Source of the DNA: Lachnospiraceae bacterium
Lineage (GTDB): Bacteria > Bacillota > Clostridia > Lachnospirales > Lachnospiraceae
Direction of reading: 5' to 3'
Length of the DNA stretch: 64,000 nucleotides
Assembly (NCBI GenBank): GCA_902363135.1
Contig: CABIZF010000006.1
Span: forward strand, 124,001-188,000
This document shows, in pieces, positions 45,442 through 53,985 of the stretch (the stretch's first letter is position 1; the number at the start of each line of letters is the position of its first letter). The notes under the pieces were generated by a model. That model was not told where the DNA came from. It saw only the letters and a list, made by a program, of their open reading frames with translations, and did no database searches. A program made the translations under genes and the position numbers.

Positions 45442-45705
45442 TTGGCTAACATCAAATCCGCTAAGAAGAGAATCCTGGTAGCAAAGACCAGAAACGAGCG
45501 TAATAAGTCCGTAAAGTCTGCTGTTAAGACGGCGATCAAGAAAGTTGAGGCTGCTGTTGCTGCAAATGATAAGGCTGCTGCTGAAGCTGCATTATTATCT
45601 GCTACTTCTATTATTGATAAAGCTGCTAAAAAAGGCGTTTATCATAAGAACAATGCAGCCAGAAAGGTATCTCGTCTGTCCAAAGCAGTCAACACCCTGG
45701 CATAA
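45442..45705 (+). CDS. rpsT: Ribosomal protein S20
   Basis: 87 aa, Lys/Ala-rich helical protein that binds 16S rRNA in the 30S subunit. The TTG start at 45442 has GGAGGT at a 7-nt spacing; non-ATG starts are usual for this gene, where they help feedback control. The protein begins [16 protein letters not shown]. It has its own promoter and a strong terminator, and is divergent from gpr as in Bacillus. Confidence 0.97.
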   Translation: MANIKSAKKRILVAKTRNERNKSVKSAVKTAIKKVEAAVAANDKAAAEAALLSATSIIDKAAKKGVYHKNNAARKVSRLSKAVNTLA

Positions 45706-45733
45706 GCATAGATTTATAGTCAATGAAAAAGAA

Positions 45734-45767
45734 AGCAGCCGATTCCGTCATTTCGGCTGCTTTTTTA
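45734..45767 (+). terminator. Terminator of rpsT
   Basis: AGCAGCCGA/TCGGCTGCT stem, 10-nt loop, then TTTTTATC. Confidence 0.92.
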
Positions 45768-45773
45768 TCGAGT

Positions 45774-45927
45774 CAAGCAAGCCTCCATCTACTGCTTCAA
45801 TTGCGCGGAGCAATAAGTAGTAGGTGGAGGCTTGCTTGTATCAGGAGGAGTGCAAACTCCTTCTGATAAGCTGCGAAGCAGCTACTCGGTTATGAGCAAG
45901 TAGCGAAGCGGATTGCGAATATCCGCT
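45774..45927. repeat. Composite hairpin array with short repeat core
   Basis: Four structures in a row. A long hairpin CAAGCAAGCCTCCA/TGGAGGCTTGCTTG (45774-45838). TATCAG-GGAGT/ACTCC-CTGATA (45840-45869). AGCTGC-gaa-GCAGCT. Then the short repeat core on the minus strand, GCAATCCGCTTCGCTACTTGC (45893-45914 area). It fills the convergent gap between rpsT and the btuD-like gene. Confidence 0.8.
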
Positions 45928-45969
45928 TTTATACATTCTTATATGTTCCTTGCTTCCCTTACTCATCAT

Positions 45970-46719
45970 CTACTTATAATCAATATAAATCCGGTCTTTC
46001 CGTGTAAACACTTCCGCCTCGATCTGATAGAGCTCCTTTACCAGCTCCGAGCTGATCAGTGTTTCCGGCTGTCCATCACAAAGATTTCTTCCGTCCTTCA
46101 GCACATAGACCCGGTCGCAGAAACGCGCCGCCAGGCTCAGGTCATGCAGTGCCGTCAGCACCGTTTTTCCGGAATTCTTCAATAGAGACAGAGTCTTGAT
46201 CTGGCTGCCGATATCCAGATGGTTCGTCGGCTCATCCAGAATAATCATCTCCGTTTCCTGCGCCAGTGCTCTGGCGATCAGCACGCGCTGCTTCTCTCCT
46301 CCGGAAAGCGTCAGGAAGCTGCGCTCCAGAAATTCATCCATGCCAACCATGCCAAGCGACTGCTTCACAATCTCCTGGTCCTCATCGTTTGCCGCCTCCA
46401 TCATTTTCTTGCGCGGATAGCGTCCCATCTGCACGACTTCTCCTACCGTAAAGTCAAAGTTTGCTTCACTCTCCTGCGCAACAACCGCCAGACGTTCTGC
46501 CATCTTCCGGTTCGACATTTTAATGAGGCTCTTTCCATCCAGTAGAATCTCTCCGGAGGTCGGGGTAAGCATACGGTATATATTTTTCAGCAGCGTCGAC
46601 TTTCCGCTGCCGTTCGGACCGATCACTCCGACAAACTCCCCCGGATGGACCTGCAGGGATACGCCGCGCAGAATCTTTGTCTGCTTTGTCTTGTATTCTA
46701 TATTTTCTACCTTCAGCAT
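45970..46719 (-). CDS. Cobalamin/metal-chelate ABC importer ATPase (BtuD-like)
   Basis: 249 aa. Walker A GPNGSGKSTLL, signature LTLSGGEKQRVL, Walker B IILDEPTNHLD, as in FecE/BtuD ATPases. The ATG at 46719 has AAGGAG upstream and overlaps the permease stop region by 4 bp less than full coupling. It powers import through the adjacent permease. The cobalamin riboswitch at the head of the operon points to vitamin B12 or another corrinoid as substrate. Confidence 0.9.
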   Translation of the reverse strand: MLKVENIEYKTKQTKILRGVSLQVHPGEFVGVIGPNGSGKSTLLKNIYRMLTPTSGEILLDGKSLIKMSNRKMAERLAVVAQESEANFDFTVGEVVQMGRYPRKKMMEAANDEDQEIVKQSLGMVGMDEFLERSFLTLSGGEKQRVLIARALAQETEMIILDEPTNHLDIGSQIKTLSLLKNSGKTVLTALHDLSLAARFCDRVYVLKDGRNLCDGQPETLISSELVKELYQIEAEVFTRKDRIYIDYK

Positions 46720-46723
46720 TTCC

Positions 46724-47785
46724 CTACTCCTTCTTTCCAAATGCATACTTCCGCACCCGAATCATCCACAGGAAAATCGGCGCCCCGATCATCGCTGTAA
46801 TAATTCCGATCGGAATCTCACCCGGAGCATCAAACATCCTCGCGCCGACATCCACCCAGACCAGAAAAATAGCTCCGATCAACGTTGATACCGGAATCAC
46901 CTTTTTATGATCCGCTCCAATCATTGATCGCACGATATGTGGGATGACAAGCCCGACAAATCCAATGCTTCCTGTCACCGCGACGGCCATTCCCGTCAGG
47001 GCTGCAGATAAAAACACCGTAATTTTCCGCACTAAATTGACATTTACACCGAGTGTCACCGCGCTGCTCTCGCCCATCAGAAGCGCATTCATCGCGCTGG
47101 ACATTGCATACATGCACAAAAATCCCGGAATCAGTGTCACTACCACCGGAATCAGCTCTTCCCACTGCGCGCTCGCCACACTTCCGAGTGTCCAAAACGT
47201 CACTTCCCGGATTTTGGAGTCATCCGGAGCCTTGTAGACGATAAAATTCGAAAATGCGGTAAACATCGCCGCCACTGCGGTTCCGACCAGCACCAGCTTG
47301 ATCGGTGCCACTTCTTTTCCGCTTTTCGCCATATAGTAGACGATCAGAATCGCCGCCATTGATCCCGCGAACGCGCCGCCCTCTACCGCATAGGAGCCGA
47401 GAAACGACAGCACGCCGGTCACGATCGCAAGGGTCGCACCAAAGGTCGCACCGGATGAAATGCCGAGCACATACGGGCTGGCCAGCGGATTCTTCGTAAA
47501 CGACTGCATCGCCACACCGGACAACGTCAGGCTCGCTCCTACCATCGCTCCCATCAGGACACGCGGCACACGCAGATGCCAGACAATATTCTGAGTACTC
47601 ATTTTGATTTCCGAGACATCCCCCATTCCCGTAATCCGATTCCATACAATTTTCCAGACCGTATCAAACGGAATGCTCACTGGTCCGATCCCCGTTGCCA
47701 GAATCATGGTAAGGACCAGAATAACACACAGGACCATGCAGGTGATTCCCACATGGTCCTTCATCTTTTTACAAAGGAATTTCAT
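46724..47785 (-). CDS. Cobalamin/metal-chelate ABC importer permease (BtuC-like)
   Basis: 353 aa FecCD family permease with about ten membrane segments, including GISSGATFGATLAIV and the late coupling segment IGFVGLVIPHIVRSMIGADHK (shown only in part by its core PHIVRSMIG). It forms the membrane channel of the importer. It lies 14 bp after the binding protein gene and directly before the ATPase gene. Confidence 0.92.
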   Translation of the reverse strand: MKFLCKKMKDHVGITCMVLCVILVLTMILATGIGPVSIPFDTVWKIVWNRITGMGDVSEIKMSTQNIVWHLRVPRVLMGAMVGASLTLSGVAMQSFTKNPLASPYVLGISSGATFGATLAIVTGVLSFLGSYAVEGGAFAGSMAAILIVYYMAKSGKEVAPIKLVLVGTAVAAMFTAFSNFIVYKAPDDSKIREVTFWTLGSVASAQWEELIPVVVTLIPGFLCMYAMSSAMNALLMGESSAVTLGVNVNLVRKITVFLSAALTGMAVAVTGSIGFVGLVIPHIVRSMIGADHKKVIPVSTLIGAIFLVWVDVGARMFDAPGEIPIGIITAMIGAPIFLWMIRVRKYAFGKKE

Positions 47786-47799
47786 GCCGCTACGAAATT

Positions 47800-48810
47800 T
47801 TATTCAAAGCACTCCGGATGGAACGCTTCTGCAAACTTTTCAATCGTATCCGCTACGCGGGTGCTGGCAAACACTTCCGGAAGGGTGATGACAAGGAAAT
47901 TCTCATTTTTAATTGCAGTGACATCTGAGAGTGCCTCATTGTCCTTCAGAGACTGGATCTTCTCATCCGCGGTCGTCTCGCCGTAATCGTTGATAACGAT
48001 GATGTCCGGATCAGCCTCTACGACAGCTTCCCAGCTGACGGTATTCCATGTCTTTTCCAGATCCTCAAAGACATTGACGCCGCCTGCATGACGGATCAGC
48101 TTGGATGTAAAGTTGTCGCCCGGTGTATAAGCGCCACCGTCCATATCGCAGTCAAAATTGAATACCTTAATCGGATCAGTTCCCTCGATCTTGGACTCTA
48201 CTTCCGCGATCTTTGTCTTCATACCGTCTACCACTTCATTTGCCTTATCCTCTACCTGGAAAATTCTTCCGAGGTTGTAGAAGTCCTGATATACATCCTC
48301 TACATCACAGCCAAGCTTGTAGCCCTCGATCGAAGACAGGGACATAATTCCATAGCTGCTTAAGGTATCATGTGTCGCAATCGCGGTATCCTTATCGCTG
48401 AATGCAGAGCTTCTTCCATAAATAAAATCCGGATCCAGATCCAGTACAACCTCCAGAGACGGATAGCCTGTGTCCTCCGAAATCTTCGGCTTGGACTCAT
48501 ACTCATCGCGGTACTGCTCCGGAAGCTGTGCATTGTTGTAGCAGGTGCCGATGATCTTATCGCCAAGTCCAAGTGCCATCAGCTCCTCACCGGTATTCGG
48601 GTTCGTACTGATGACGCGCTCCGGAACGTGTGTAAAGGTAACCTCCTGATCATCCTTTGTCACCAGTGTAAACGGAAATGCAGAAGCTTCGGTCTGTGCC
48701 TCTGTCTGCGCCTCGGTCTCGGTCTCCGTCTCAGCCGCAAATACATTCATCGGTGCCATCAGCATTGCTCCGGTCAGCAGCATTGCTATCCATCTTGTTC
48801 TCTTTTTCAT
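47800..48810 (-). CDS. Cobalamin-type ABC binding protein (BtuF-like)
   Basis: 336 aa. ATG at 48810 behind GGAGGTACACAA. Signal peptide (residues 1-26 ending NVFAA) and an acidic ETETETEAQTEAQTEAS linker. No lipobox Cys, so the mode of attachment is unclear. The mature domain is class III helical-backbone: VISTNPNTGEELMALG, DPDFIYGRS, and the C-terminal VVEADPDIIVIND. First gene of the operon controlled by the cobalamin riboswitch. Confidence 0.92.
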   Translation of the reverse strand: MKKRTRWIAMLLTGAMLMAPMNVFAAETETETEAQTEAQTEASAFPFTLVTKDDQEVTFTHVPERVISTNPNTGEELMALGLGDKIIGTCYNNAQLPEQYRDEYESKPKISEDTGYPSLEVVLDLDPDFIYGRSSAFSDKDTAIATHDTLSSYGIMSLSSIEGYKLGCDVEDVYQDFYNLGRIFQVEDKANEVVDGMKTKIAEVESKIEGTDPIKVFNFDCDMDGGAYTPGDNFTSKLIRHAGGVNVFEDLEKTWNTVSWEAVVEADPDIIVINDYGETTADEKIQSLKDNEALSDVTAIKNENFLVITLPEVFASTRVADTIEKFAEAFHPECFE

Positions 48811-49007
48811 TTGTGTACCTCCATAACACATAAAATAATATTGTCCGGAAGCCCATGAAAGGCATCCTTGCGGAGCATTTTTGCTTTACAGAATACAATT
48901 TCCTGTAAAACAAAAAAAACCCGCTCCACAGGTGCAGGTCAACAGACCGCTCTGATAGATGCGGCGAATCTGCGTCGATGCTTTGAATGGAAGCTTCTGA
49001 TCGCACA

Positions 49008-49140
49008 AAACAGGCAGGTATCCTGGCTCGCAGATCTGCACCTTTCCGGCCTTCTCACGGCTCTCCCGCAATGGCATATTCGGATCAGCTCCCTGCTCAC
49101 AGTGACCTCATCGCTCAGGCTTTTACCTGATTCCCTCTTT
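49008..49140 (-). promoter_or_regulatory. Cobalamin riboswitch
   Basis: On the minus strand the consensus pieces appear in order: GGAATCAGGTAAAAGCCTG, GGTCACTGTG, GGGAGCTGATCCGAAT, ATGCCATTGCGGG, and the closing GAGCCAGGATACCTGCCTG. AGGTGCAG inside the aptamer (49037-49044) is complementary to CTGCACCT at about 48930, just before a run of eight T, suggesting control of termination. It lies 200 nt upstream of the BtuF-like gene. Confidence 0.92.
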
Positions 49141-49315
49141 TATACTTCATCTACCGGATCAAAGCAAATATAGCAATCTGCTTCGATCCTGCAAGAAATA
49201 TACACCTGTCTTGTTCATTTTTTAACAAGCAGCAGTATATCATACTCCGCCGCAATTGGCAACCCTGTTTTTACAAATTCCCTCTCATTTTCTTTTTTGT
49301 CTGACTATTTGTCAA

Positions 49316-49445
49316 TCGGATATTCGCAATCCATCCCTGCAGGTGTGCTGACAGAGCCTGGCTTTGCTACTTGCAGGATCATAAGGAATCCTCCCGCAAG
49401 CGGGTCCCTCCTTATGATATGTCATAACCGAATGCTGCTTCGCAG
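49316..49445 (+). repeat. Dispersed structured repeat, short form with extra hairpins
   Basis: CGGATATTCGCAATCC, a CCCTGCAG-type inner part, then GCTACTTGC. CATAAGGA-CCCGC/GCGGG-CCTTATG follows as a second hairpin, and GCTGC-ttc-GCAGC as a third. It fills part of the 636-bp region between the transporter at 49447 and the BtuF-like gene, whose other content is the riboswitch. Confidence 0.78.
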
Positions 49446-49446
49446 C

Positions 49447-50610
49447 TTAAATCCACCAGACTCCCAGCAGCACCGCCAGGAACACCAGATTTGCCACCGT
49501 AAACTCCGCCAGATAGCTCCCACGAAGTGTTCCATCTTCCCGTACCATATATTTAAAGCTGATCAGGCTTGCCATGGATGCAATCAGTGTGCCAAGTCCG
49601 CCAAGATTTGTTCCGATAATCAGCGCCTGATACTGATCCGTAAAACCAGAGAGCAGAATCGCTGCCGGTACATTGCTCATGACCTGGCTCGCAAATACCG
49701 CGGTCAGTACTTCCCGCCCCTGCATCGCCCGCTGTAAAAAGCTGCTGAATGCCGGAATTCTCCCCAGATTTCCGATAAAAATGAACAGCGCCGTAAACGT
49801 ACCAAGCAGCGAATAATCTACCTTGCGCAGGATCTCCCGTTTCCAGATCAGTCCATACAAAAGTACCAGCACAAACGGTATCTGCCAGACCAGAATACGG
49901 CCAACTGCCAGAAGGCTGATCCCGAACAGCATCCCCCATGCCATCAGTGCTTTTGTATCCGTTGCCATCCAACCCCCGCTTGTTTCTTCCGGCTTCCAGA
50001 CCTTCCCGGACTCTGTATTGTCCTGCCGCTCTTCTGCAAACTCTCTTTGCATCAAAAAGGGCAGGCAGATCCAGAGCAGCAGCAATGCCAGTGATATCAA
50101 GCTGTACGGAAGCATCAGGCGAAAAAAAGAGCTTATATTCATTCCTGCCCTTCCATACAGATACAGATTCTGTGGATTGCCGATCGGTGTGAGCATACTT
50201 CCAAGATTCGCCGCGACTGTCTGCATCACGACGCACTTCAACATCCATTTTTTTCGATCTGCCTCAGAAAACTGCTTCATGATGATGAGCGCCAGCGGCA
50301 CAAAAGTAATCAGCGCCACATCATTCGTAATCAGCATTGAAAGGAAAAAGCAAAGCAGCACAAGAATGGTCACAATTCCACAAACACCTGCCACATGTGC
50401 AAGCAACCCCTTTGCCATCCGGTCAAAAACCCCGATCTGCTGCAAGCCTGCCACAATCGTCATCAGGCAGAACAGAATTCCCAGCGTCCGGAAGTCAATA
50501 TAAGCCAGATATCCCGCATCCGGCCGCACAAAAAGCACAGAAAGCAGTGCCAGTACGACTGCGATTGACAGCACCGCTTCTTTTTTACAGAATTGAATCA
50601 TCGATTTCAT
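49447..50610 (-). CDS. ArsB/SLC13-type ion transporter
   Basis: 387 aa with about ten to eleven membrane segments in two inverted halves. It belongs to the ion transporter superfamily that includes ArsB, NhaD and SLC13 (FFLSMLITNDVALITFVPLAL is the typical conserved helix, quoted in part as LITNDVALITFVP). The transported ion (arsenite, dicarboxylate or sulphate) cannot be decided. No ars genes are adjacent. It follows the GntR regulator in the same direction but after a terminator. Confidence 0.85.
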   Translation of the reverse strand: MKSMIQFCKKEAVLSIAVVLALLSVLFVRPDAGYLAYIDFRTLGILFCLMTIVAGLQQIGVFDRMAKGLLAHVAGVCGIVTILVLLCFFLSMLITNDVALITFVPLALIIMKQFSEADRKKWMLKCVVMQTVAANLGSMLTPIGNPQNLYLYGRAGMNISSFFRLMLPYSLISLALLLLWICLPFLMQREFAEERQDNTESGKVWKPEETSGGWMATDTKALMAWGMLFGISLLAVGRILVWQIPFVLVLLYGLIWKREILRKVDYSLLGTFTALFIFIGNLGRIPAFSSFLQRAMQGREVLTAVFASQVMSNVPAAILLSGFTDQYQALIIGTNLGGLGTLIASMASLISFKYMVREDGTLRGSYLAEFTVANLVFLAVLLGVWWI

Positions 50611-50715
50611 TTTTCTCTCATCCCTCCAAATTCTTGTATGGTAGCCCTCCTATCGGTTCTACCTGAACAGTCTTTGTTACAGCATACCATATCCACTGAA
50701 AAATTTCCAATAAGC

Positions 50716-50756
50716 AAAAAGCGCTGCCGCTTCCCTTCCGGGTCGCCACAGCGCTC
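50716..50756 (-). terminator. Terminator after the GntR-type regulator
   Basis: AGCGCTG/CAGCGCT stem with further GC pairing inside, then TTTTTGCTTATT on the minus strand. Confidence 0.8.
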
Positions 50757-50761
50757 CTCTT

Positions 50762-51421
50762 TTAATTTTCTTCGGAATACCCCTCGATATCCTTTCTCAG
50801 CAATTCCATTGTCCCGGCAAGATCACGCGCCTCTATACAGCAACAGATCTCTCGGTGCGGAGTGCCGTTTACGGAATCAACCATGCTGCTCCAGCTATTC
50901 CAGCGCTGCTGCGCGTAGGTCCGCTGCAGGATACCCATGCAGTCCTTTAAAAGTTTCATCAACACCTTATTACCAGAGAAGGATGCCAGCAGAAGGTGAA
51001 ACTCCTCGTTGTCCTCCCATACCTCCCAGACATCCGTGTTTTGCTTGGCCTCTGCCTGCTTGACCTGCTTTTTCAGCTGATGCAGCTCCTCCCCGGATAT
51101 GTGGTCAAAGGAAAGCTTCAGGGCCTCTGTCTCCAAAAGCATCCGCATCTGCTTCGCATCGCGTGCGTCCTTTTCTGTCATCCGCACGACACGATATCCA
51201 AAACGCGGGACATTGATCAACACATCTTCACTGCAAAGCTTGATCAGCGCCTCCCGCACCGGCGCTTTACTGACACCAAGCAGCTCCATGAGCTTCTTCT
51301 CGGTCAGTACCATCTCTTCTTCTGTCGCATTTTTGATAATCAGCTCCAGAATCTGATCATGTACCCGGTCAGTCAGGGACACCTGTCTTGCCGGGATAAA
51401 TTCTGTCAACACACGATTCAT
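50762..51421 (-). CDS. GntR family regulator with FCD domain
   Basis: 219 aa. ATG at 51421 behind GGGGAAAG. N-terminal winged helix (residues about 8-75, with KKLMELLGVSKAPVREALIK). The FCD-type helical effector domain is at about 85-215. These regulators respond to organic acids or sugar acids. It is the last gene of a series of minus-strand genes (Fe-alcohol dehydrogenase, M24 and M20 peptidases, sugar importer) and probably controls some of them (inference). Confidence 0.92.
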   Translation of the reverse strand: MNRVLTEFIPARQVSLTDRVHDQILELIIKNATEEEMVLTEKKLMELLGVSKAPVREALIKLCSEDVLINVPRFGYRVVRMTEKDARDAKQMRMLLETEALKLSFDHISGEELHQLKKQVKQAEAKQNTDVWEVWEDNEEFHLLLASFSGNKVLMKLLKDCMGILQRTYAQQRWNSWSSMVDSVNGTPHREICCCIEARDLAGTMELLRKDIEGYSEEN

Positions 51422-51492
51422 ACTTTCCCCATCCTGTTCTACACGGTCTCGCATCCCATCCGAAAAGGATGCCTTTTTTCATCATAACATGC

Positions 51493-52674
51493 TCATTTCA
51501 TTCTGTCCAGCAGTGCAAGCACATCTTCCTTTGCCATGGGATAAAATGCGCCACAGGTCTGTGTCCCATGATTTGTCACTAAATCTGCGATCTCCTCAAA
51601 TTTCTCCGTATCAATGCCAGCCTCCTTTAAGGTAAGCGGCAGTCCTGCTCCGCGGATCAGGTCACGCAATCTGCGGATACCCTCAAGTGCCGTATCCTTC
51701 GGATTCTCGAAATTCATCTCGACGTTCCAGACACGTACCGCGTATTGCACGAGCTTCGGCAGACACTCTTCATTGTCGCAGAGGTATTCCATCCACGCCG
51801 GTGTCGAAATTGCAAGGCCCGCACCGTGTGCAATGTCATAAAATCCGCTGATCTGATGCTCTAATACATGATTGAACCAGTCCTGCTCGCGTCCGCAGCC
51901 GGTCATATCGTTCTGCGCCCAGGTACCGCAGAGCATGATCTCAGAACGCGCTGCGTAATCGTTCGGATGCGCCAGCGCGATCGGCAGGTTGTGAATGACC
52001 GTCTTGATGATCGCCTCGGTCACGCGGTCGGTCATCTCGACATTCGGTGTCCGGGAGAAATAGCGCTCCATCGCATGGGACATCATATCCATGCAGCCAC
52101 AGGCCGTCTGGTACGACGGCAGTGTGTAGGTCAGCTCCGGATTCATAATGGAAAATACCGGACGCATCAGCGGTGAACCAAAGCCGGTCTTCATCGGGAT
52201 CGTCTCATCGGATACGATACAGCTGTCGCTCTCCTCACTTCCGGCTGCCGGAAGCGTCAGGATCGTCGCAACCGGAACCCGTTCGGTACCCGGACGTACC
52301 TTGCAGGAAATCAAATCCCACACATCCCCATCATAATAAACGCCAAAGCCCATCGACTTACACGTATCAATGACACTCCCTCCGCCGACAGCCAGCAGGA
52401 AATCGATCTTTTCTTTCCTGCAGATCTCGATACCCTTGCGCACGAGCGAGACACGCGGGTTTGGGACGACACCCGGAAGCTCTGTAAACCATAGTCCCGC
52501 ATCTGTCAGAGACTTCACAACACGGTCATACAGTCCGCTTCTCTTAATCGAAGAACCGCCATAGACAAAGAGTACGCGGGTCGCGCCATATGCTTTCAGT
52601 TCTTCGCCAACCTTCTCCTCAGTTCCTTTTCCAAAAATCATCTTCGTCGCACACTGAAACTCAAAATTTACCAT
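51493..52674 (-). CDS. Iron-containing alcohol dehydrogenase
   Basis: 393 aa, the BdhA/YqhD-like group. ATG at 52674 with AAGGAG 8 nt upstream. The nucleotide part has FVYGGSSIKRSGLYD and AVGGGSVIDTCKSMG. The metal ligands are in the helical domain: CMDMMSHAMERYF, VLEHQISGFYDIAHGAGL. It reduces aldehydes such as butanal with NAD(P)H in related species. It is followed by the GntR regulator after 71 bp. Confidence 0.95.
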   Translation of the reverse strand: MVNFEFQCATKMIFGKGTEEKVGEELKAYGATRVLFVYGGSSIKRSGLYDRVVKSLTDAGLWFTELPGVVPNPRVSLVRKGIEICRKEKIDFLLAVGGGSVIDTCKSMGFGVYYDGDVWDLISCKVRPGTERVPVATILTLPAAGSEESDSCIVSDETIPMKTGFGSPLMRPVFSIMNPELTYTLPSYQTACGCMDMMSHAMERYFSRTPNVEMTDRVTEAIIKTVIHNLPIALAHPNDYAARSEIMLCGTWAQNDMTGCGREQDWFNHVLEHQISGFYDIAHGAGLAISTPAWMEYLCDNEECLPKLVQYAVRVWNVEMNFENPKDTALEGIRRLRDLIRGAGLPLTLKEAGIDTEKFEEIADLVTNHGTQTCGAFYPMAKEDVLALLDRMK

Positions 52675-52803
52675 TTCTGTCACTCCTTTTCTTCTCTCAT
52701 CCTGTCAAATCCGGCATTCGTATGTCATGCTGCTCATGGGTGGATTCGCGTCACTACTTGCAGAATCACAGGATCAGTAAAAATTCTACCGCAAACTGAA
52801 CGC

Positions 52804-53871
52804 TTACAATATAATCAATTCTTTCGGACTCGTTGCCAGATCCTCAAATCCGTCTTCCCGGACCACGATCATATCCTCAATCCGCACGCCAAAGCGTCCT
52901 TTTAAATAAATGCCCGGCTCTACTGTGATCACAATGCCCGGAATCAGTTTTTCTGTGCAGACCTCGTTAAAGCGCGGATTCTCATGCACCTCCACACCGA
53001 CACTGTGCCCCAAACCATGAGAAAAGCAGCCACGATATCCCTGTTCATAAATATAATCCCGCGCTGCCGCATCGACCTCTTTGCAGATCGCTCCCGGACG
53101 GATCTTGTCAAATGCGCGCTTCTGCGCCTCTTTCACCGTCTCATATACCTTCCTCTGCTCATCGGATACATGACCAACTGCAACGGTTCGTGTCATATCT
53201 GCCAGATAACCGCCATACACCGCGCCAAAATCCATCGTCACAAAATCACCGTTCCGGATCATCCGATTCGTTGCAAATCCATGCGGCAATGAACTGTTCT
53301 CACCTGACGCCACGATAAAGTTAAAATTCCGGTCATCTGATCCAAGTTGTGTCAGCATCACGCCGATTTCCCTTGAGACATCCAGCTCGGTCAATCCCGG
53401 ACGGATAAAGCCACAAATATGAGAAAATACATGATCCGTGATCTGCTGTGCCTTCCGATGGCAAGCGATCTCTTCCTCATCCTCCTCCATGCGGAGCGTC
53501 TCGATCAGCTTATGCAGCTTCGAAGAAATATCAATCTGCACCGGATACAATACCGTGGTCATTGCTATATGCTCTTCCAGCGAAGTCAGTCCGGAATGAA
53601 TGCTTAACGTCCTCACGCCCTCTTCCAGCAGCAAACCTCGAATCTGCTCATACAGTGCTGTTTCTTCTATTACAATACAGTTCTTTACCTTCTTTTCAGC
53701 ATCCTCAAAATATCGAAAATCTATGATAAGCCACGCATGCTTCTTCGTGACGACTACCGTACCGGCAGATGAACGCATTCCCGTCAGATAGAACCGGTTC
53801 GACGGATCACGGAAAATCGCCGCCTCCATTGTATCCGGCATCGCCTTTTGAAGTCGTTTGATTTTATCCAT
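52804..53871 (-). CDS. M24 family aminopeptidase (Xaa-Pro type)
   Basis: 355 aa. ATG at 53871 behind GGGAGGAACG. The creatinase-like N-terminal domain is at residues 1-120. The pita-bread metallopeptidase domain contains the metal ligands in MDFGAVYGGYLADMTRT, FSHGLGHSVGVEVHE, TVEPGIYLKGRFGVRIED (two quotes within one fold). It removes N-terminal residues before proline in this family. With the M20 gene upstream it suggests handling of imported peptides (inference). Confidence 0.93.
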   Translation of the reverse strand: MDKIKRLQKAMPDTMEAAIFRDPSNRFYLTGMRSSAGTVVVTKKHAWLIIDFRYFEDAEKKVKNCIVIEETALYEQIRGLLLEEGVRTLSIHSGLTSLEEHIAMTTVLYPVQIDISSKLHKLIETLRMEEDEEEIACHRKAQQITDHVFSHICGFIRPGLTELDVSREIGVMLTQLGSDDRNFNFIVASGENSSLPHGFATNRMIRNGDFVTMDFGAVYGGYLADMTRTVAVGHVSDEQRKVYETVKEAQKRAFDKIRPGAICKEVDAAARDYIYEQGYRGCFSHGLGHSVGVEVHENPRFNEVCTEKLIPGIVITVEPGIYLKGRFGVRIEDMIVVREDGFEDLATSPKELIIL

Positions 53872-53985
53872 CTGTCCGTTCCTCCCTTTCTCATTTGATA
53901 CCAATTTCCATTCACGTCTTATCATTTTACAACGTTTCAGCCATTCACCACACACTAAGGTAAGTCAATCCTGACAGCTAACATC

